A stretch of 64,000 bases of DNA from Mycolicibacterium celeriflavum (GTDB lineage Bacteria > Actinomycetota > Actinomycetes > Mycobacteriales > Mycobacteriaceae): positions 4,464,001 through 4,528,000 of the forward strand of contig NZ_AP022591.1 of NCBI RefSeq assembly GCF_010731795.1, in the 5' to 3' direction. Below the pieces are notes generated by a model. The model saw only the letters and a program-made list of their open reading frames with translations, did not search any database and was not told where the DNA came from. This document shows positions 41,246-50,421 of the stretch, piece after piece. Within the stretch, counting starts at the first letter, position 1. Every line of letters starts with the position of its first letter. Made by a program: the position numbers and the translations under genes.

Positions 41246-41911
41246 ATGGCGCGCATTCTCATCATCGGTGGCCACGGCAAGGTGGCCCTGCGGTTGTCCG
41301 AAATCCTCACCGACCGCGGCGACGAAGTGACGTCGGTGTTCCGCAACCCGGATCACTCCGAGGAAGTTCTGGTAACCAGAGCCCATCCGGTGGTGGCCGA
41401 CATCGAGCAGCTGGACACCGACGCCCTTGCCGGAATTGTTGCGGGGCATGACGCGGTCGTGTTCTCCGCGGGCGCCGGCGGCGGCAATCCGCCGCGCACC
41501 TATGCGGTGGACCGCGACGCCGCCATCCGCGTCATCGATGCCGCCGCGCACGCGGGAGTGCCCAGATTCATCATGGTGTCCTACTTCGGCGCCGGACCGG
41601 GTCACGGTGTGCCGAAAGATAATTCATTCTTCCCCTATGCCGAGGCAAAGGCCGCTGCCGATGAGCACCTGCGGGCCAGTGGCCTACGCTGGACGATCCT
41701 CGGGCCGGGCCGCCTGACGCTGGAACCGGCCACCGGGCGCATCGCCGTCGGCGCCGACGCCGCCGACGGTGACGTCTCCCGCGACGACGTCGCGCTGGTC
41801 GCCGCCGCCTGCCTCGCCGACGACACCACCATCGGGCGCACCATCGAGTTCAACAACGGCGACGTCCCGATCACCGAGGCGTTGCAGCGACCAGGGCAGA
41901 CGAGCAGCTAG
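41246..41911 (+). CDS. NAD(P)-binding atypical SDR (NmrA-like)
   Basis: A 221-residue Rossmann protein with the atypical motif ILIIGGHGKVALRL (GxxGxxG class) at the N-terminus, YAEAKAAADEHLRASGLRWTILGPGRLT near residue 130, and no extra domain. The family covers NAD(P)H-binding epimerase-like and sensor proteins. ATG 41246 was chosen because upstream in-frame codons overlap the divergent regulator; TACCGT at 41234-41239 could be the -10 element. Possibly redox-responsive through the ArsR regulator next door. Confidence 0.83.
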   Translation: MARILIIGGHGKVALRLSEILTDRGDEVTSVFRNPDHSEEVLVTRAHPVVADIEQLDTDALAGIVAGHDAVVFSAGAGGGNPPRTYAVDRDAAIRVIDAAAHAGVPRFIMVSYFGAGPGHGVPKDNSFFPYAEAKAAADEHLRASGLRWTILGPGRLTLEPATGRIAVGADAADGDVSRDDVALVAAACLADDTTIGRTIEFNNGDVPITEALQRPGQTSS

Positions 41912-41980
41912 GCTCGCCCCATAGCCGATGACGTCTACGAGACACCCGACCGCATCGCGCCGTCTTCTGTCGATCGCGGC

Positions 41981-43213
41981 GTGCACGGCCCGCGGATGCG
42001 CGTTTGGACAGGTCTCGCATTGGGTGCCGCCCTCTGGGGAGCGTCGGCCTTTCTGCTCCTTCGTACGCAGGTACCGGCACTCGACCTCGAAAGGCTTAGC
42101 CCCGCAAGCTATTTCTCGCCGGTTGAGCTCGACAGAATCCACGAATTCCGTCGGGTCACCTTCTGGTTCTGGATCGCGTCGACGCTGATCCAACTTGGCG
42201 TGCTCACTCTGCTCGCATGGCGCGGCCGCCGGCTCGCGTTCGCTGTCCGCCGTATTCTGCGGCTTCCGCCGTCGGCGCATGTGTGGTGCGGCGCCGCGGT
42301 GGCGGCGTCGTGTTGGTTCATCCTGTGGCTTACGGTCCTTCCCGTCGGGGCGGTCCGGCACTGGTGGTACCGGCGCTACGGCCTGAGGGAGCAGGATTAC
42401 CGGGCCTGGCTGGGGGACCAGGCGCTCGAGCTCTTGGTGACGACGGTCGTCATCGTGCTCGTGGTCTCCGGGATGGTCTACCTCGCCGTCCGGTTCGGAC
42501 GGCGCTGGTGGTTGGCGGGGAGTGCCGCAATCGCGGTGTTCGGCTTGCTCGGCGTGCTCGCGCAGCCACTCGTTATCGAACCCTTGTTCAACCGCTTCAC
42601 GCCGGTCGGCGACCAGAACCTCGCCGCTCGTATCGAGACGCTCGGGAACCGGCTCGGCGTGAGCGTCGAGTCCGTCGACGTCTCCGATGCGAGCCGTCGC
42701 ACGACGACCGCGAATGCGAAGGTGACCGGGATCGGTCCGACACGCCGCGTCGTCCTGTACGACACAGTGCTCGACGGCCGCTTCACGGAGGGCGAGATCC
42801 TGTGGGTGTCCGCTCACGAGTTGGCCCACGTCGCGCGCGGTCACGTCTGGAAGAACGTTGCGTGGTTCGCACTCTTTGCGACCCCGGGCCTGGCCGCGAT
42901 CGCCTGGATCACAGAGCGACGAGGGGGCTTACGCGACCCGGCGGGCGTCCCGCTGGCGCTGGTGTGCGCATTCGTTCTCTCGCTGCTGGTGCTGCCGGCG
43001 CAGAACTCGATCTCACGCCGCTATGAGGCGGAGTCCGATTGGCTTGCGCTGCGCGTCACGAACGATCCGGCAAGTGACATCGCGACGCAGCGGCGGTTCG
43101 CGCTCACGGGCCTCAACGATCCCGACCCGCCGGCATGGGCACTGTTCATCCTCGGCACGCACCCGACCACCATGCAGCGAATCGCGATGGCGAAGGCGGC
43201 CGAAGGGCGCTGA
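41981..43213 (+). CDS. M48-family membrane metallopeptidase (Ste24/CAAX-protease type)
   Basis: A 410-residue protein with about six to seven membrane helices. The zinc motif HELAH is in WVSAHELAHVARGH; the third ligand is the Glu in YEAESDWLALR. The segment QPLVIEPLFNRFTPV and the C-terminal ILGTHPTTMQRIAMA are characteristic of M48A proteases. Bacterial members take part in membrane-protein quality control. GTG 41981 or ATG 41996 may be the start. Confidence 0.9.
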   Translation: MHGPRMRVWTGLALGAALWGASAFLLLRTQVPALDLERLSPASYFSPVELDRIHEFRRVTFWFWIASTLIQLGVLTLLAWRGRRLAFAVRRILRLPPSAHVWCGAAVAASCWFILWLTVLPVGAVRHWWYRRYGLREQDYRAWLGDQALELLVTTVVIVLVVSGMVYLAVRFGRRWWLAGSAAIAVFGLLGVLAQPLVIEPLFNRFTPVGDQNLAARIETLGNRLGVSVESVDVSDASRRTTTANAKVTGIGPTRRVVLYDTVLDGRFTEGEILWVSAHELAHVARGHVWKNVAWFALFATPGLAAIAWITERRGGLRDPAGVPLALVCAFVLSLLVLPAQNSISRRYEAESDWLALRVTNDPASDIATQRRFALTGLNDPDPPAWALFILGTHPTTMQRIAMAKAAEGR

Positions 43214-43226
43214 GTATGCCGCGGCC

Positions 43227-43931
43227 TCAACTGGCGTCTTGCGATCGGGGCCTGCCCAGTCGCCACTTGGTCTTCTTCGGCGTCTGGTACGAATCGTGGG
43301 TCCAGGCGTCCCACATCTCCTCTGGTTCGCCCTGGACAGGGCTGTTGCTGACCTGCCAGCCGAGGTTGACGACTTCCGTTGTGCACCACCGGATCAGAGA
43401 TCCGTCAGCGCCGATCTCCTGGGCGAGACGCACTCTCTCGTCGGCGCTCAGCTTGTCACTGAACGCCTGCATCGTGGTCTTCAAACGCCAGTGGGGGACA
43501 GCTTCTTCTCGGCATTGCCGGCAGAGTCTCAAGAGTTCCACTCGCGCATGGTCGAGCAGGGACACCGGCTCCGCTTCATCGTGCCCAACGGTTGGGTCTC
43601 CCTGCGGCTCTGGCTCGATCCGCGGAGCGGTCTCGCTGTCCGAGTCCCCGCTGCGCTCCATCAACTCCTGGTACTTGACGCGCAGGTCCTCGAGTTCCGC
43701 TGCGACTGCCCGCGCTTTGTCACGCCACCACGCCAGGTGATACTCGGCCAGCTTTGCCTGACAGTCGGGGCAGATCGCGACTGCTCCCGCCGCTTGGCCC
43801 AGCGTCGTCGGACTTTCCAGCACCATGCCGCAGAGCGCGTGGTCATCGCGGCGGTTCAGGTAGTCACTGTGGTGCACCACCGAGGCGGATGACTCCCGTA
43901 TGTAGCTGTGGGGTGGTTCCACAACAGCCAA
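43227..43931 (-). CDS. Uncharacterised protein with a putative zinc-binding segment
   Basis: A 234-residue cytosolic protein that I do not recognise. Residues ~20-60 contain a His-His, Cys, Cys-Pro-Asp-Cys arrangement (VVHHSDY, HALCGMV, AICPDCQAKL) that could bind zinc. A charged coiled coil follows (KARAVAAELEDLRVKYQELMER), then an Asp/Glu/Pro linker, then a helical C-terminal half with LCRQCREE and two further Trp-rich motifs, and a basic end. Not linked to the convergent M48 gene. Function unknown. Confidence 0.7.
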   Translation of the reverse strand: MAVVEPPHSYIRESSASVVHHSDYLNRRDDHALCGMVLESPTTLGQAAGAVAICPDCQAKLAEYHLAWWRDKARAVAAELEDLRVKYQELMERSGDSDSETAPRIEPEPQGDPTVGHDEAEPVSLLDHARVELLRLCRQCREEAVPHWRLKTTMQAFSDKLSADERVRLAQEIGADGSLIRWCTTEVVNLGWQVSNSPVQGEPEEMWDAWTHDSYQTPKKTKWRLGRPRSQDAS

Positions 43932-43977
43932 AGTAGTTGAGCGCGACCGCCGTTTGGCGTCAGTTCGGCAAAACGAC

Positions 43978-44013
43978 CGACAGCCCCGGAGCGAGCGTGC
44001 CCCGGGGCTGTCG
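43978..44013 (-). terminator. Strong hairpin terminator after the repeat-domain secreted protein
   Basis: CGACAGCCCCGG (43978-43989) and CCGGGGCTGTCG (44002-44013) are perfect 12-bp arms with a 12-base loop. It begins 12 bp beyond the stop codon of the gene at 44025. Confidence 0.85.
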
Positions 44014-44024
44014 AGTCAGCGCAG

Positions 44025-45509
44025 CTACTTCTCGCCGCCTTCGGAATTACCCTTCTCCGAACCTTCGGCGTTGTCAGCCGGCGCGTTGTCGGTCGGCGCG
44101 TCGTCACCGGCGGCGCCGGTCGCCGGGGCGGTCACCACCGGCTCGGTGGTGGTCACAACCTCATCGGCTGCGGCACCGGTCGGGTTCTTGTCACCCGTCT
44201 GACCAGCATTCGGTGAGTAGTTCGGCGATTCCCTCACCACGTTGTGCGCGGGTGGCTGCTCTTCCTCCTCTTTGGACACCGGGGAGTTGGTCGCGCCCGT
44301 CGCGTCGAGCTTCTGATCATCGCGCTGGAGATCTTCGACCTGATCAGCGTCCTTCTTCTGCTCCAGTTGGTCGTCCTGCTTTAGCTCCTGTCCCTGCTCA
44401 GACAGGCCGACGAAGCGCGCTTGTCGATCCGGCACGGAGTTGATCGGCGCGCCGTCGAACTCCTTGGTTTCGACGACCGCGTCCTCTTCCGCTTCGGCGG
44501 TCTGCGGTTCGAAGGCGCCACGGAGTGCGGCGTTGATCTGTTCAGTGACGCCCCACAGTCCGTTGCGGAAGTTCTCCACGAACGCGTTCGGCCCGCCGAG
44601 CGGTGCGGGCAGGGCATCGCGCAATCCGTAGAGCGCCGGGTCGGCCACCCACAGCGGCCCGTCGACGATGTTCTCCACCAGATCGAGCGCTTCGGCGGTG
44701 TCGCCCTGAGCGAGCGCGGCCGCCGCCTGAACGACCCCGACAGGGGTGAGGACCGTGGCGGCCGCGAGCCGCAATGCGGTCGCAACCACGCCCTCGGCGA
44801 TCCGGGAAAGCCCGTCGATCGGCCCGGTGACCGGTGTGTATTCGACCGGTCCCGGCCGCTCGAACGCATTCATCGTCCGCTCGAGGAAGCCCTGCAGCGC
44901 CGCGCCCGGGTCCTGCAACCCCGCGTTGATCTCCTCGGTGACTTTCCACAATTCGTCGCGGAAGTTCTCGATGATGCCGTCCGGACCGCCGAGCGGCGCG
45001 GGCAGTGCGTCCCGCAGTGCATACAGGGCTGGGTCGACGACCCACAACGGCGCGTCGACGATGTTCTCCACCAGGTTGCCGAAGCCTTCGGCGCCGTTGC
45101 CCTCGACGATGGCGGCGGCGAGCTCGACCAGGCGCAGTGGGCTCAGGATCGTCGCGCCACCGAGCCGCAGCCCGGACGCGGCGATGCCTTGACCGATGCG
45201 GCCGACGCCGTCGAGGGGTCCGGAAACCGGGGCGTAGGGCACCGGCGCCTTCGCATTGAACGCCTCCAGCGTGCCCCCGATGAACGAGTTCAGCACCCCA
45301 CCCGGCCCGAAACTTTCCAGCAAAGCAAGAGCAGCGTCGATCTCGCGCTGGGTGTTCGTGGGCTCGGCGGCAGCCATCAGCCTCACCTCATGCGACCGGC
45401 TCGCCTCGGCGACATTCGCTGGCATCGGCGCGATGGGGGTCGCGGCGATGACCCCCGCACCGACAAGTGCGACTCCCGTCGTCATGTACGTTTTGGCGCT
45501 GGCTTTCAT
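44025..45509 (-). CDS. Secreted mycobacterial protein with a duplicated ~105-residue domain
   Basis: A 494-residue exported protein of unknown function. Signal sequence MKASAKTYMTTGVALVGAG..., then two tandem copies of one domain: copy 1 from LDGVGRIGQGIAASGLRLGG, copy 2 from IDGLSRIAEGVVATALRLAA. Each copy includes LVENIVD, PLWV.DPALY.LRDALPAPLGGP and ENFR..LW.VTE.INA at matching spacing. A disordered Gln/Asp/Glu-rich and then Ala/Thr-rich acidic tail fills the last ~150 residues. ATG 45509 has a GGGGAGGGG ribosome site. I recall similar N-terminal regions in other mycobacterial secreted proteins; no enzyme motif is visible. Confidence 0.82.
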   Translation of the reverse strand: MKASAKTYMTTGVALVGAGVIAATPIAPMPANVAEASRSHEVRLMAAAEPTNTQREIDAALALLESFGPGGVLNSFIGGTLEAFNAKAPVPYAPVSGPLDGVGRIGQGIAASGLRLGGATILSPLRLVELAAAIVEGNGAEGFGNLVENIVDAPLWVVDPALYALRDALPAPLGGPDGIIENFRDELWKVTEEINAGLQDPGAALQGFLERTMNAFERPGPVEYTPVTGPIDGLSRIAEGVVATALRLAAATVLTPVGVVQAAAALAQGDTAEALDLVENIVDGPLWVADPALYGLRDALPAPLGGPNAFVENFRNGLWGVTEQINAALRGAFEPQTAEAEEDAVVETKEFDGAPINSVPDRQARFVGLSEQGQELKQDDQLEQKKDADQVEDLQRDDQKLDATGATNSPVSKEEEEQPPAHNVVRESPNYSPNAGQTGDKNPTGAAADEVVTTTEPVVTAPATGAAGDDAPTDNAPADNAEGSEKGNSEGGEK

Positions 45510-45999
45510 AAGCCCCTCCCCGGATAGCTGTGGCGAATCAGGCAGCAACTTACGCTTGCGTCAGACTGGTGTCCAGTTTCCCGCGAATATTGTCGATCAG
45601 AAGTAGCTGTATGAGGAAAAAATGGACCTCCAGAGCCGCATACCTCCCGGCATATCCCGGTCTGCAACGGACTTTCGACATCTACATCGGCAGTGCCCGG
45701 CCGTCATGTCAGCCACAAGAGTTCGCCGTGTACTCGGTACCCGCGTGCCAGGCGCTGAGACGCCATCAATCTCCGCAAACCGCGAAACTCATCACGTTCT
45801 GGCGCGAGCCCGACGCGACTCGTGCACGTTGGGAATGCTGCGCACCGCAACGTCGAGAATCGGCGTGGCGACCGTATCCCGCTATCCGATTTGCGAAGCA
45901 GGCGGACGGCCGACTGTAGAAGTAGTTAGTTCGAGCGCTCATGCCGGTGGCTGCGCCGGCGACCGCCTGCCTGAACAGCAAACGTCAACGCTGAGCGCC
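45510..45999. other. 490-bp gap without a convincing gene
   Basis: Between the start of the duplicated-domain protein and the end of the Ibp1-like gene. The right part should hold the promoter of the leftward secreted gene. Open frames here lack ribosome sites, family resemblance and mycobacterial codon bias. G+C is visibly lower than in the neighbours (for example 45580-45620), and nothing else is recognised. Confidence 0.6.
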
Positions 46000-46365
46000 T
46001 CAGTACCCCGGTGTGACGACCTCGGCGAGTTCCTGCTCGGGCTCCTGTGGCGGCACGGGCGCGGGCATCCGGGGCCGCGGCGAGCCGACCTCGTTACCGG
46101 TCGAGCCGCCACATTCCGCACCGCTCACTCCCGGCGGACACGCGGAATTCGCCGGAGTTGCCGCACTCGCAGGCGAGTTCGGCACCAGATACGGCACACA
46201 CTGTCCGGCGTAGAGGTCCTCTTCCTCGCCGGCCGGGCAGTTGGCGAGGTGGACCGGCGCGACTGACGGCACGGAGGCGACCATCCCGAGCGCTGGCGCT
46301 GCTGCCGCGACCGCGAACCCGCCGGCGAGGATCAATCGTCGCGCGGACAAGGAGATCGACCTCAT
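46000..46365 (-). CDS. Small secreted protein, Ibp1-like family
   Basis: A 121-residue exported protein. Signal peptide with ARRLILAGGFAVAAAAPALG. The mature part has NCPAGEEEDLYAGQCVPYLVPNSP, a pattern I associate with the mycobacterial family annotated as intersectin-EH-binding protein Ibp1; the family function in the bacterium is unknown. Four cysteines could make two disulphides. The C-terminus is rich in Pro and Glu. GAAGGGTGG precedes ATG 46365. Confidence 0.78.
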   Translation of the reverse strand: MRSISLSARRLILAGGFAVAAAAPALGMVASVPSVAPVHLANCPAGEEEDLYAGQCVPYLVPNSPASAATPANSACPPGVSGAECGGSTGNEVGSPRPRMPAPVPPQEPEQELAEVVTPGY

Positions 46366-46429
46366 CGGCCACCCTTCGCTCGTGAGTTTGGCTGCCGCCA
46401 CAACCGTATCGCGCAGCGCGGCGCAAGGC

Positions 46430-47344
46430 TCACTGCACGAGCGATGGGGTGCTGAACGGTTGGCCGTCTCGGGCGGCCAAGTACTCGGGCCGCGGTGTTT
46501 CGGCCCGAAAGGGCGCCACGAGTCGGTTCTCGATCGAGTTGAACACCAGGAAGATGTTCGATCGGGGGAACGGCGTGATGTTGGAACCCGACCCGTGCAT
46601 CAGGTTCGAGTCGAACCACAGTGCCGTGCCGGCGGGTCCGGTGACCTGGTCGATGCCGAAGCGCGCGGCGGCCTCGGTGAGCGTGGCCTGGCTCGGCACC
46701 CCGATCTCCTGTTTGACCAGCGATGAGGTGTGGTTATCGGGCGGTGTGGTCCCCACGCACGGATAGAAGATCTCGTGCGATCCCGGCATCACCATCAGCG
46801 AACCGTTGTAGGCGAAGTTCTCGGTCAGGGAGATCGAGCAGGAAACGGCCCGCATCATCGGCATCCCGTCCTCGGCATGCCAGGTCTCGAAGTCGGAGTG
46901 CCAGTAGAACCCGGTGCCGGTGAACCCCGGCATCAGGTTGATCCGCGCCTGGTGCAGGTACACGTCGCTGCCGAGCAGTTGACGGGCTACGGGCAGCACG
47001 GAGTCGAGGGTGACGACCTCGGCGATCACGTCGCTGAACAAGTGCGGCTGGAACACCGACCGGATGCTGCCGCCGGGCTCGCGGATGATCCGGGGATCGG
47101 CGGGATCAGCCTGAGCCCCAATGTGGTTCAACTCATCGCGTAGCGGCGACAACCAGTTGTCGCCGACGGCCGAGGGGCGTACCAGGTAGCCGTTCGCAGC
47201 GATCGTTTTCAGGTCGGCATCGCAGAGCGGACCGTCGGGCTCGCCACCCCAGACCGTCGGCTCGGCGCGCGGGATGGGCGCGGACGGTTTCTCGAGCCGG
47301 GTGGGATACCTGTCCACGCGATCGGGAAAACAGTTGCCGCTCAA
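46430..47344 (-). CDS. ectD: Ectoine 5-hydroxylase EctD
   Basis: A ~304-residue Fe(II)/2-oxoglutarate dioxygenase converting ectoine to 5-hydroxyectoine. Iron ligands: His and Asp in FYWHSDFETWHAEDGMP, the EctD signature region, and the distal His in DSNLMHGSGSN. Start choice: TTG 47344 overlaps the ectC stop (TTGA) and gives a normal family length; GTG 47317 is an alternative. A longer upstream extension overlaps ectC. Last gene of the ectABCD operon. Confidence 0.93.
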   Translation of the reverse strand: MSGNCFPDRVDRYPTRLEKPSAPIPRAEPTVWGGEPDGPLCDADLKTIAANGYLVRPSAVGDNWLSPLRDELNHIGAQADPADPRIIREPGGSIRSVFQPHLFSDVIAEVVTLDSVLPVARQLLGSDVYLHQARINLMPGFTGTGFYWHSDFETWHAEDGMPMMRAVSCSISLTENFAYNGSLMVMPGSHEIFYPCVGTTPPDNHTSSLVKQEIGVPSQATLTEAAARFGIDQVTGPAGTALWFDSNLMHGSGSNITPFPRSNIFLVFNSIENRLVAPFRAETPRPEYLAARDGQPFSTPSLVQ

Positions 47345-47733
47345 CTCGCTTGCACCGCCGGAGGGTAGGTCCCGGTCTCGTCGTGCACCTCCTGGCCGGT
47401 CACCGGGGGATTGAACACGCACAGCATCCGCAGTTGGATGTCGCATGCGACTCGGTGACGTTCGTGGCCGTCGAGCAGGTACATGGTGCCCGGCCGCAGC
47501 GGATGCTGCTCACCGGTCTCCAGATTGGTGAGCGTGCCGGAGCCCTCGACCACCCAGACCGCCTCGACGTGGTGGCGGTAGTGGAACTCGCTGACGGAGT
47601 TCGCGTTGATGGTGGTCTCGTGAAACGAGAAACCGACGCCGTCGCCGGCCAGGACGATGCGTTTGGATCTCCAGTCCTTCGCCGACACATCGCGTTCGGT
47701 GCCGGTGATCTCGTCAGTGGTGCGCACGATCAC
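47341..47733 (-). CDS. ectC: L-ectoine synthase EctC
   Basis: A 130-residue cupin that cyclises N-gamma-acetyl-diaminobutyrate to ectoine. Start VIVRTTDEITGTERDV and the cupin segment VSEFHYRHHVEAVWVVEGSGTLTNLETGEQH are diagnostic, as is LLDGHERHRV. GTG 47733 has AAGGAG seven bases upstream; a longer open frame extends upstream without similarity. Confidence 0.96.
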   Translation of the reverse strand: MIVRTTDEITGTERDVSAKDWRSKRIVLAGDGVGFSFHETTINANSVSEFHYRHHVEAVWVVEGSGTLTNLETGEQHPLRPGTMYLLDGHERHRVACDIQLRMLCVFNPPVTGQEVHDETGTYPPAVQAS

Positions 47734-47767
47734 GGTCGTGCTCCTTTCGGGGTTGCGATGACGACGG

Positions 47768-49057
47768 TCAGGACAGCGTCGCGGCGATCGATTCGGCCAG
47801 AATATCGATGCCGGCATCGAGATCCGCCTCGGAGGTGGTCAGCGGCGGAAGCAGCTTGACGACCTCGTCCGACGGACCGCTGGTTTCCATGAGTACCCCG
47901 CGGTCGAACGCGGTCCGGCACACGGCCGACGCCATCGGTTCGTCGTCGAACTTGAGTCCTTGGGCCATTCCGCGTCCTCGCGCAGTGATGCCCGGATACC
48001 GTGCGGCGATCTCCTCCAGCCTCGCCCTGACCTGCTGTCCTTTGGCGATGGTGTCGTCGGCGAACGTTTCTGTCTGCCAGTAGATTTCGAGGGCTTTGGC
48101 GGCCGTGACGAACGCCGGGTTGTGGCCACGGAAGGTGCCGTTGTGCTCACCGGGCGCCCACACGTCGAGGTCTCTGCGGAACAGCGTCAGCGCCATCGGG
48201 AGCCCGTATCCGCTGATCGACTTGGACAGCGTGACGATATCGGGAACGATGCCGGCCTCCTCGAAACTGAAGAAGCGGCCGGTTCGCCCGCAGCCCATCT
48301 GCACGTCGTCGACGATGAGCAGAATCTCACGCCGGCTGCACAATTCGGCGAGCGCTTGCAACCACTCCATCCGGGCGACGTTGAGACCGCCCTCGCCCTG
48401 CACGGTCTCGACGATCACCGCGGCGGGACGGTTGAGTCCGCCACCGGAGTCGTCGAGCACCCGCTCGAACCACTGGAAGTCCTCGGTGGCGCCACCGAAG
48501 TAGTTGTCGTACGGCATCGGCGTGGCGTGCACCAGCGGGATGCCCGCCCCCGCCCGCTTCATCGAATTGCCCGTCACCGACAGCGCACCCAGGGTCATGC
48601 CGTGAAATGCGTTGGTGAAGTTGATGATCGACTCACGACCGGTGACCTTGCGGGCGAGCTTGAGTGCCGACTCGACGGAGTTCGCGCCGGTCGGGCCGGG
48701 GAACTGCACCTTGTAGTCGAGCCCGCGAGGCTTGAGGATCAGCTGTTCGAAGTTCTGCAGGAACTCGGTCTTGGCCGATGTCGCCATGTCGAGCGAGTGC
48801 ACGATCATGTCGTTGGCCAGATAGTCGATCAGCGGGCGCTTTAGTTCGGGGTTGTTGTGGCCGTAGTTCAGCGCGCCGGCACCCGCGAAGAAGTCGAGGT
48901 ATCGATTGCCCGAGGCGTCGGTCAGCCAGGAGCCTTGGGCGACGGCCATGGTGGTCGGCCATCCCCGGCAGTAGCTACGCACCTCCGATTCGACCGAGCT
49001 GTAGACCTCGGGCAGGTCGGATTCATCGGGACGGGGGAGTGTTGCAGGCGTTGACAT
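47768..49057 (-). CDS. ectB: Diaminobutyrate–2-oxoglutarate transaminase EctB
   Basis: A 429-residue class-III PLP aminotransferase that forms L-2,4-diaminobutyrate from aspartate semialdehyde. The PLP lysine is in VTLSKSISGYGLPMAL. Other motifs: FFAGAGALNYGHNNPELK, FTNAFHGMTLGALSVTGN, and ETVQGEGGLNVA. Lies between ectA and ectC with short gaps. Supplies the substrate for EctA. Confidence 0.96.
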   Translation of the reverse strand: MSTPATLPRPDESDLPEVYSSVESEVRSYCRGWPTTMAVAQGSWLTDASGNRYLDFFAGAGALNYGHNNPELKRPLIDYLANDMIVHSLDMATSAKTEFLQNFEQLILKPRGLDYKVQFPGPTGANSVESALKLARKVTGRESIINFTNAFHGMTLGALSVTGNSMKRAGAGIPLVHATPMPYDNYFGGATEDFQWFERVLDDSGGGLNRPAAVIVETVQGEGGLNVARMEWLQALAELCSRREILLIVDDVQMGCGRTGRFFSFEEAGIVPDIVTLSKSISGYGLPMALTLFRRDLDVWAPGEHNGTFRGHNPAFVTAAKALEIYWQTETFADDTIAKGQQVRARLEEIAARYPGITARGRGMAQGLKFDDEPMASAVCRTAFDRGVLMETSGPSDEVVKLLPPLTTSEADLDAGIDILAESIAATLS

Positions 49058-49072
49058 GTGTCCTTTCCGGTG

Positions 49073-49684
49073 TCAGTCGGCCAGTGGCATGGCGATCGGT
49101 CCGATCCGCAGAGTCGGTTCGTCCTCGTGGGCCCGATCGGCGTCCAGTTGTTCGGCGGTGAAGCGGGGCTGTTCGATCAGGGGTACCCCGTGCCGCCGCG
49201 CGAAGGAGCCGAAGAACGCGCGCGAGGCCGAATTGCTGGGGGCCACCGTGGCTTCCACTGTGACCGGATGACCCCGCCGGTCGCTGCGGACGCGGTGGAC
49301 GAGGTTGTCGAGCATGGCGCCGGCCAGGCCGGTCCCGCGGGCCGCAGAGGCCACGGCCACCTGCCAGACGAACAACACCTCCGGTCGTGCCGGCGGGTGG
49401 TATCCGGTTATCAACCCGCAGATATCACCGTCTCTGTCCGCCACGATCGAGGTACTGGCAAAGTCCGTGGCCATCAGAAGATAGGTATAGGTGGAATTCA
49501 GATCGAGCACTTCGGTCTCTGCGACCAGACGGTGCATCGCGATGGCATCGCCCTCGGCTGGAGGCCGAAGAAAGTGCTTCCAGGAAATAGTTTGCGGTGC
49601 TGTCGCTTTCGAAGTTGCAGCCCGTTGGTCGAGGACTGGGCTCCGTTCACGACGTGCACGAATCGTCACTTGCGTTGTCACCAC
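49073..49684 (-). CDS. ectA: Diaminobutyrate acetyltransferase EctA
   Basis: A 203-residue GNAT acetyltransferase, first committed step of ectoine synthesis. Family features: LDLNSTYTYLLMATDFASTS, GLITGYHPPARPEVLFVWQVAV, the acetyl-CoA loop ARGTGLAGAML, and EATVAPSNSASRAFFGSFAR. The N-terminal ~30 residues are poorly conserved, so the real start may be downstream of GTG 49684. No MarR-type EctR regulator is adjacent. Confidence 0.93.
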   Translation of the reverse strand: MVTTQVTIRARRERSPVLDQRAATSKATAPQTISWKHFLRPPAEGDAIAMHRLVAETEVLDLNSTYTYLLMATDFASTSIVADRDGDICGLITGYHPPARPEVLFVWQVAVASAARGTGLAGAMLDNLVHRVRSDRRGHPVTVEATVAPSNSASRAFFGSFARRHGVPLIEQPRFTAEQLDADRAHEDEPTLRIGPIAMPLAD

Positions 49685-50052
49685 CGAACAAATTCATCGA
49701 GTCTCATCAGTTACGTCATCGGCGACGTGACCGTATGCCAGCAAAAAATGGCAAGCAAGTTTCGACGGTCGCTTCCTGAGCACGTGGCGGCGTGTCGATG
49801 CCGGAATTACCTGCGCGGATGTGCGATGGGCGGCGGGCGCCGCCAAGATCGATCTGTTATCAAATCGTTATCGTTCGCGCGCGAAGATGATTCGATGCAC
49901 TAACAACGGGTACCGTGTTACGCGACCGTCAATGCGGACGACAGTGACATCCGGAGCGTTCGGGGGTCCGCTTCTAGCGCACTTTCTCCGCGCCCGGCCA
50001 TGCCGTGAGCGCCGCGGGACGAACGACTTGTTGACCTATTGGAGGAAATTTC
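49685..50052. other. 368-bp divergent intergenic region (ectA promoter / DUF732 promoter)
   Basis: Holds the promoters of leftward ectABCD and of the rightward DUF732 gene. An inverted repeat TGCCA-N8-TGGCA lies at 49736-49753, 52 bp upstream of ectA, in an A-rich context. Several AT-rich patches (49860-49930) are present. No further gene is convincing. Confidence 0.6.
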
Positions 50053-50334
50053 GTGCGACGCATCGTCGGATCGCTCATTGCCGCCGCCGTCACCGCGGTC
50101 GGCTTCGCTGCGCCTGCAGCGGCCGACCAGGCGGAGTTCGTCCGCAAGCTGCAGGAGCAGTACGTTTTCCTGACCGCGGACCAGCTGATCGCCGCGGGCA
50201 ACAAGGTCTGCGCCGCCACGGCCAGTGGGGTGCCCGCTTCCGACGCCGTGATGATGGTCCGCGACGATCTCGGGGTCTCGGTTCCGGCCGCAGGCGACAT
50301 CGTCAGCCTTGCCGTCGTCGAACTCGGCTGCTGA
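50053..50334 (+). CDS. DUF732-family secreted protein
   Basis: A 93-residue exported protein. Signal peptide MRRIVGSLIAAAVTAVGFAAPAAA with cleavage near residue 24. The mature part has the DUF732 pattern: FLTADQLIAAGNKVC, then VELGC at the end, i.e. two cysteines that probably pair. The family is common in mycobacteria with unknown function. GTG start, GGAGG nine bases upstream. Confidence 0.85.
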   Translation: MRRIVGSLIAAAVTAVGFAAPAAADQAEFVRKLQEQYVFLTADQLIAAGNKVCAATASGVPASDAVMMVRDDLGVSVPAAGDIVSLAVVELGC

Positions 50335-50421
50335 CCCGAACGCGACCTCTATTTGGTAACAAGCTGGTCAAGCGGCGCGTGGCGCACTGAAACACGAGAC
50401 TCGGATTGTTAGCTTGCCTGC

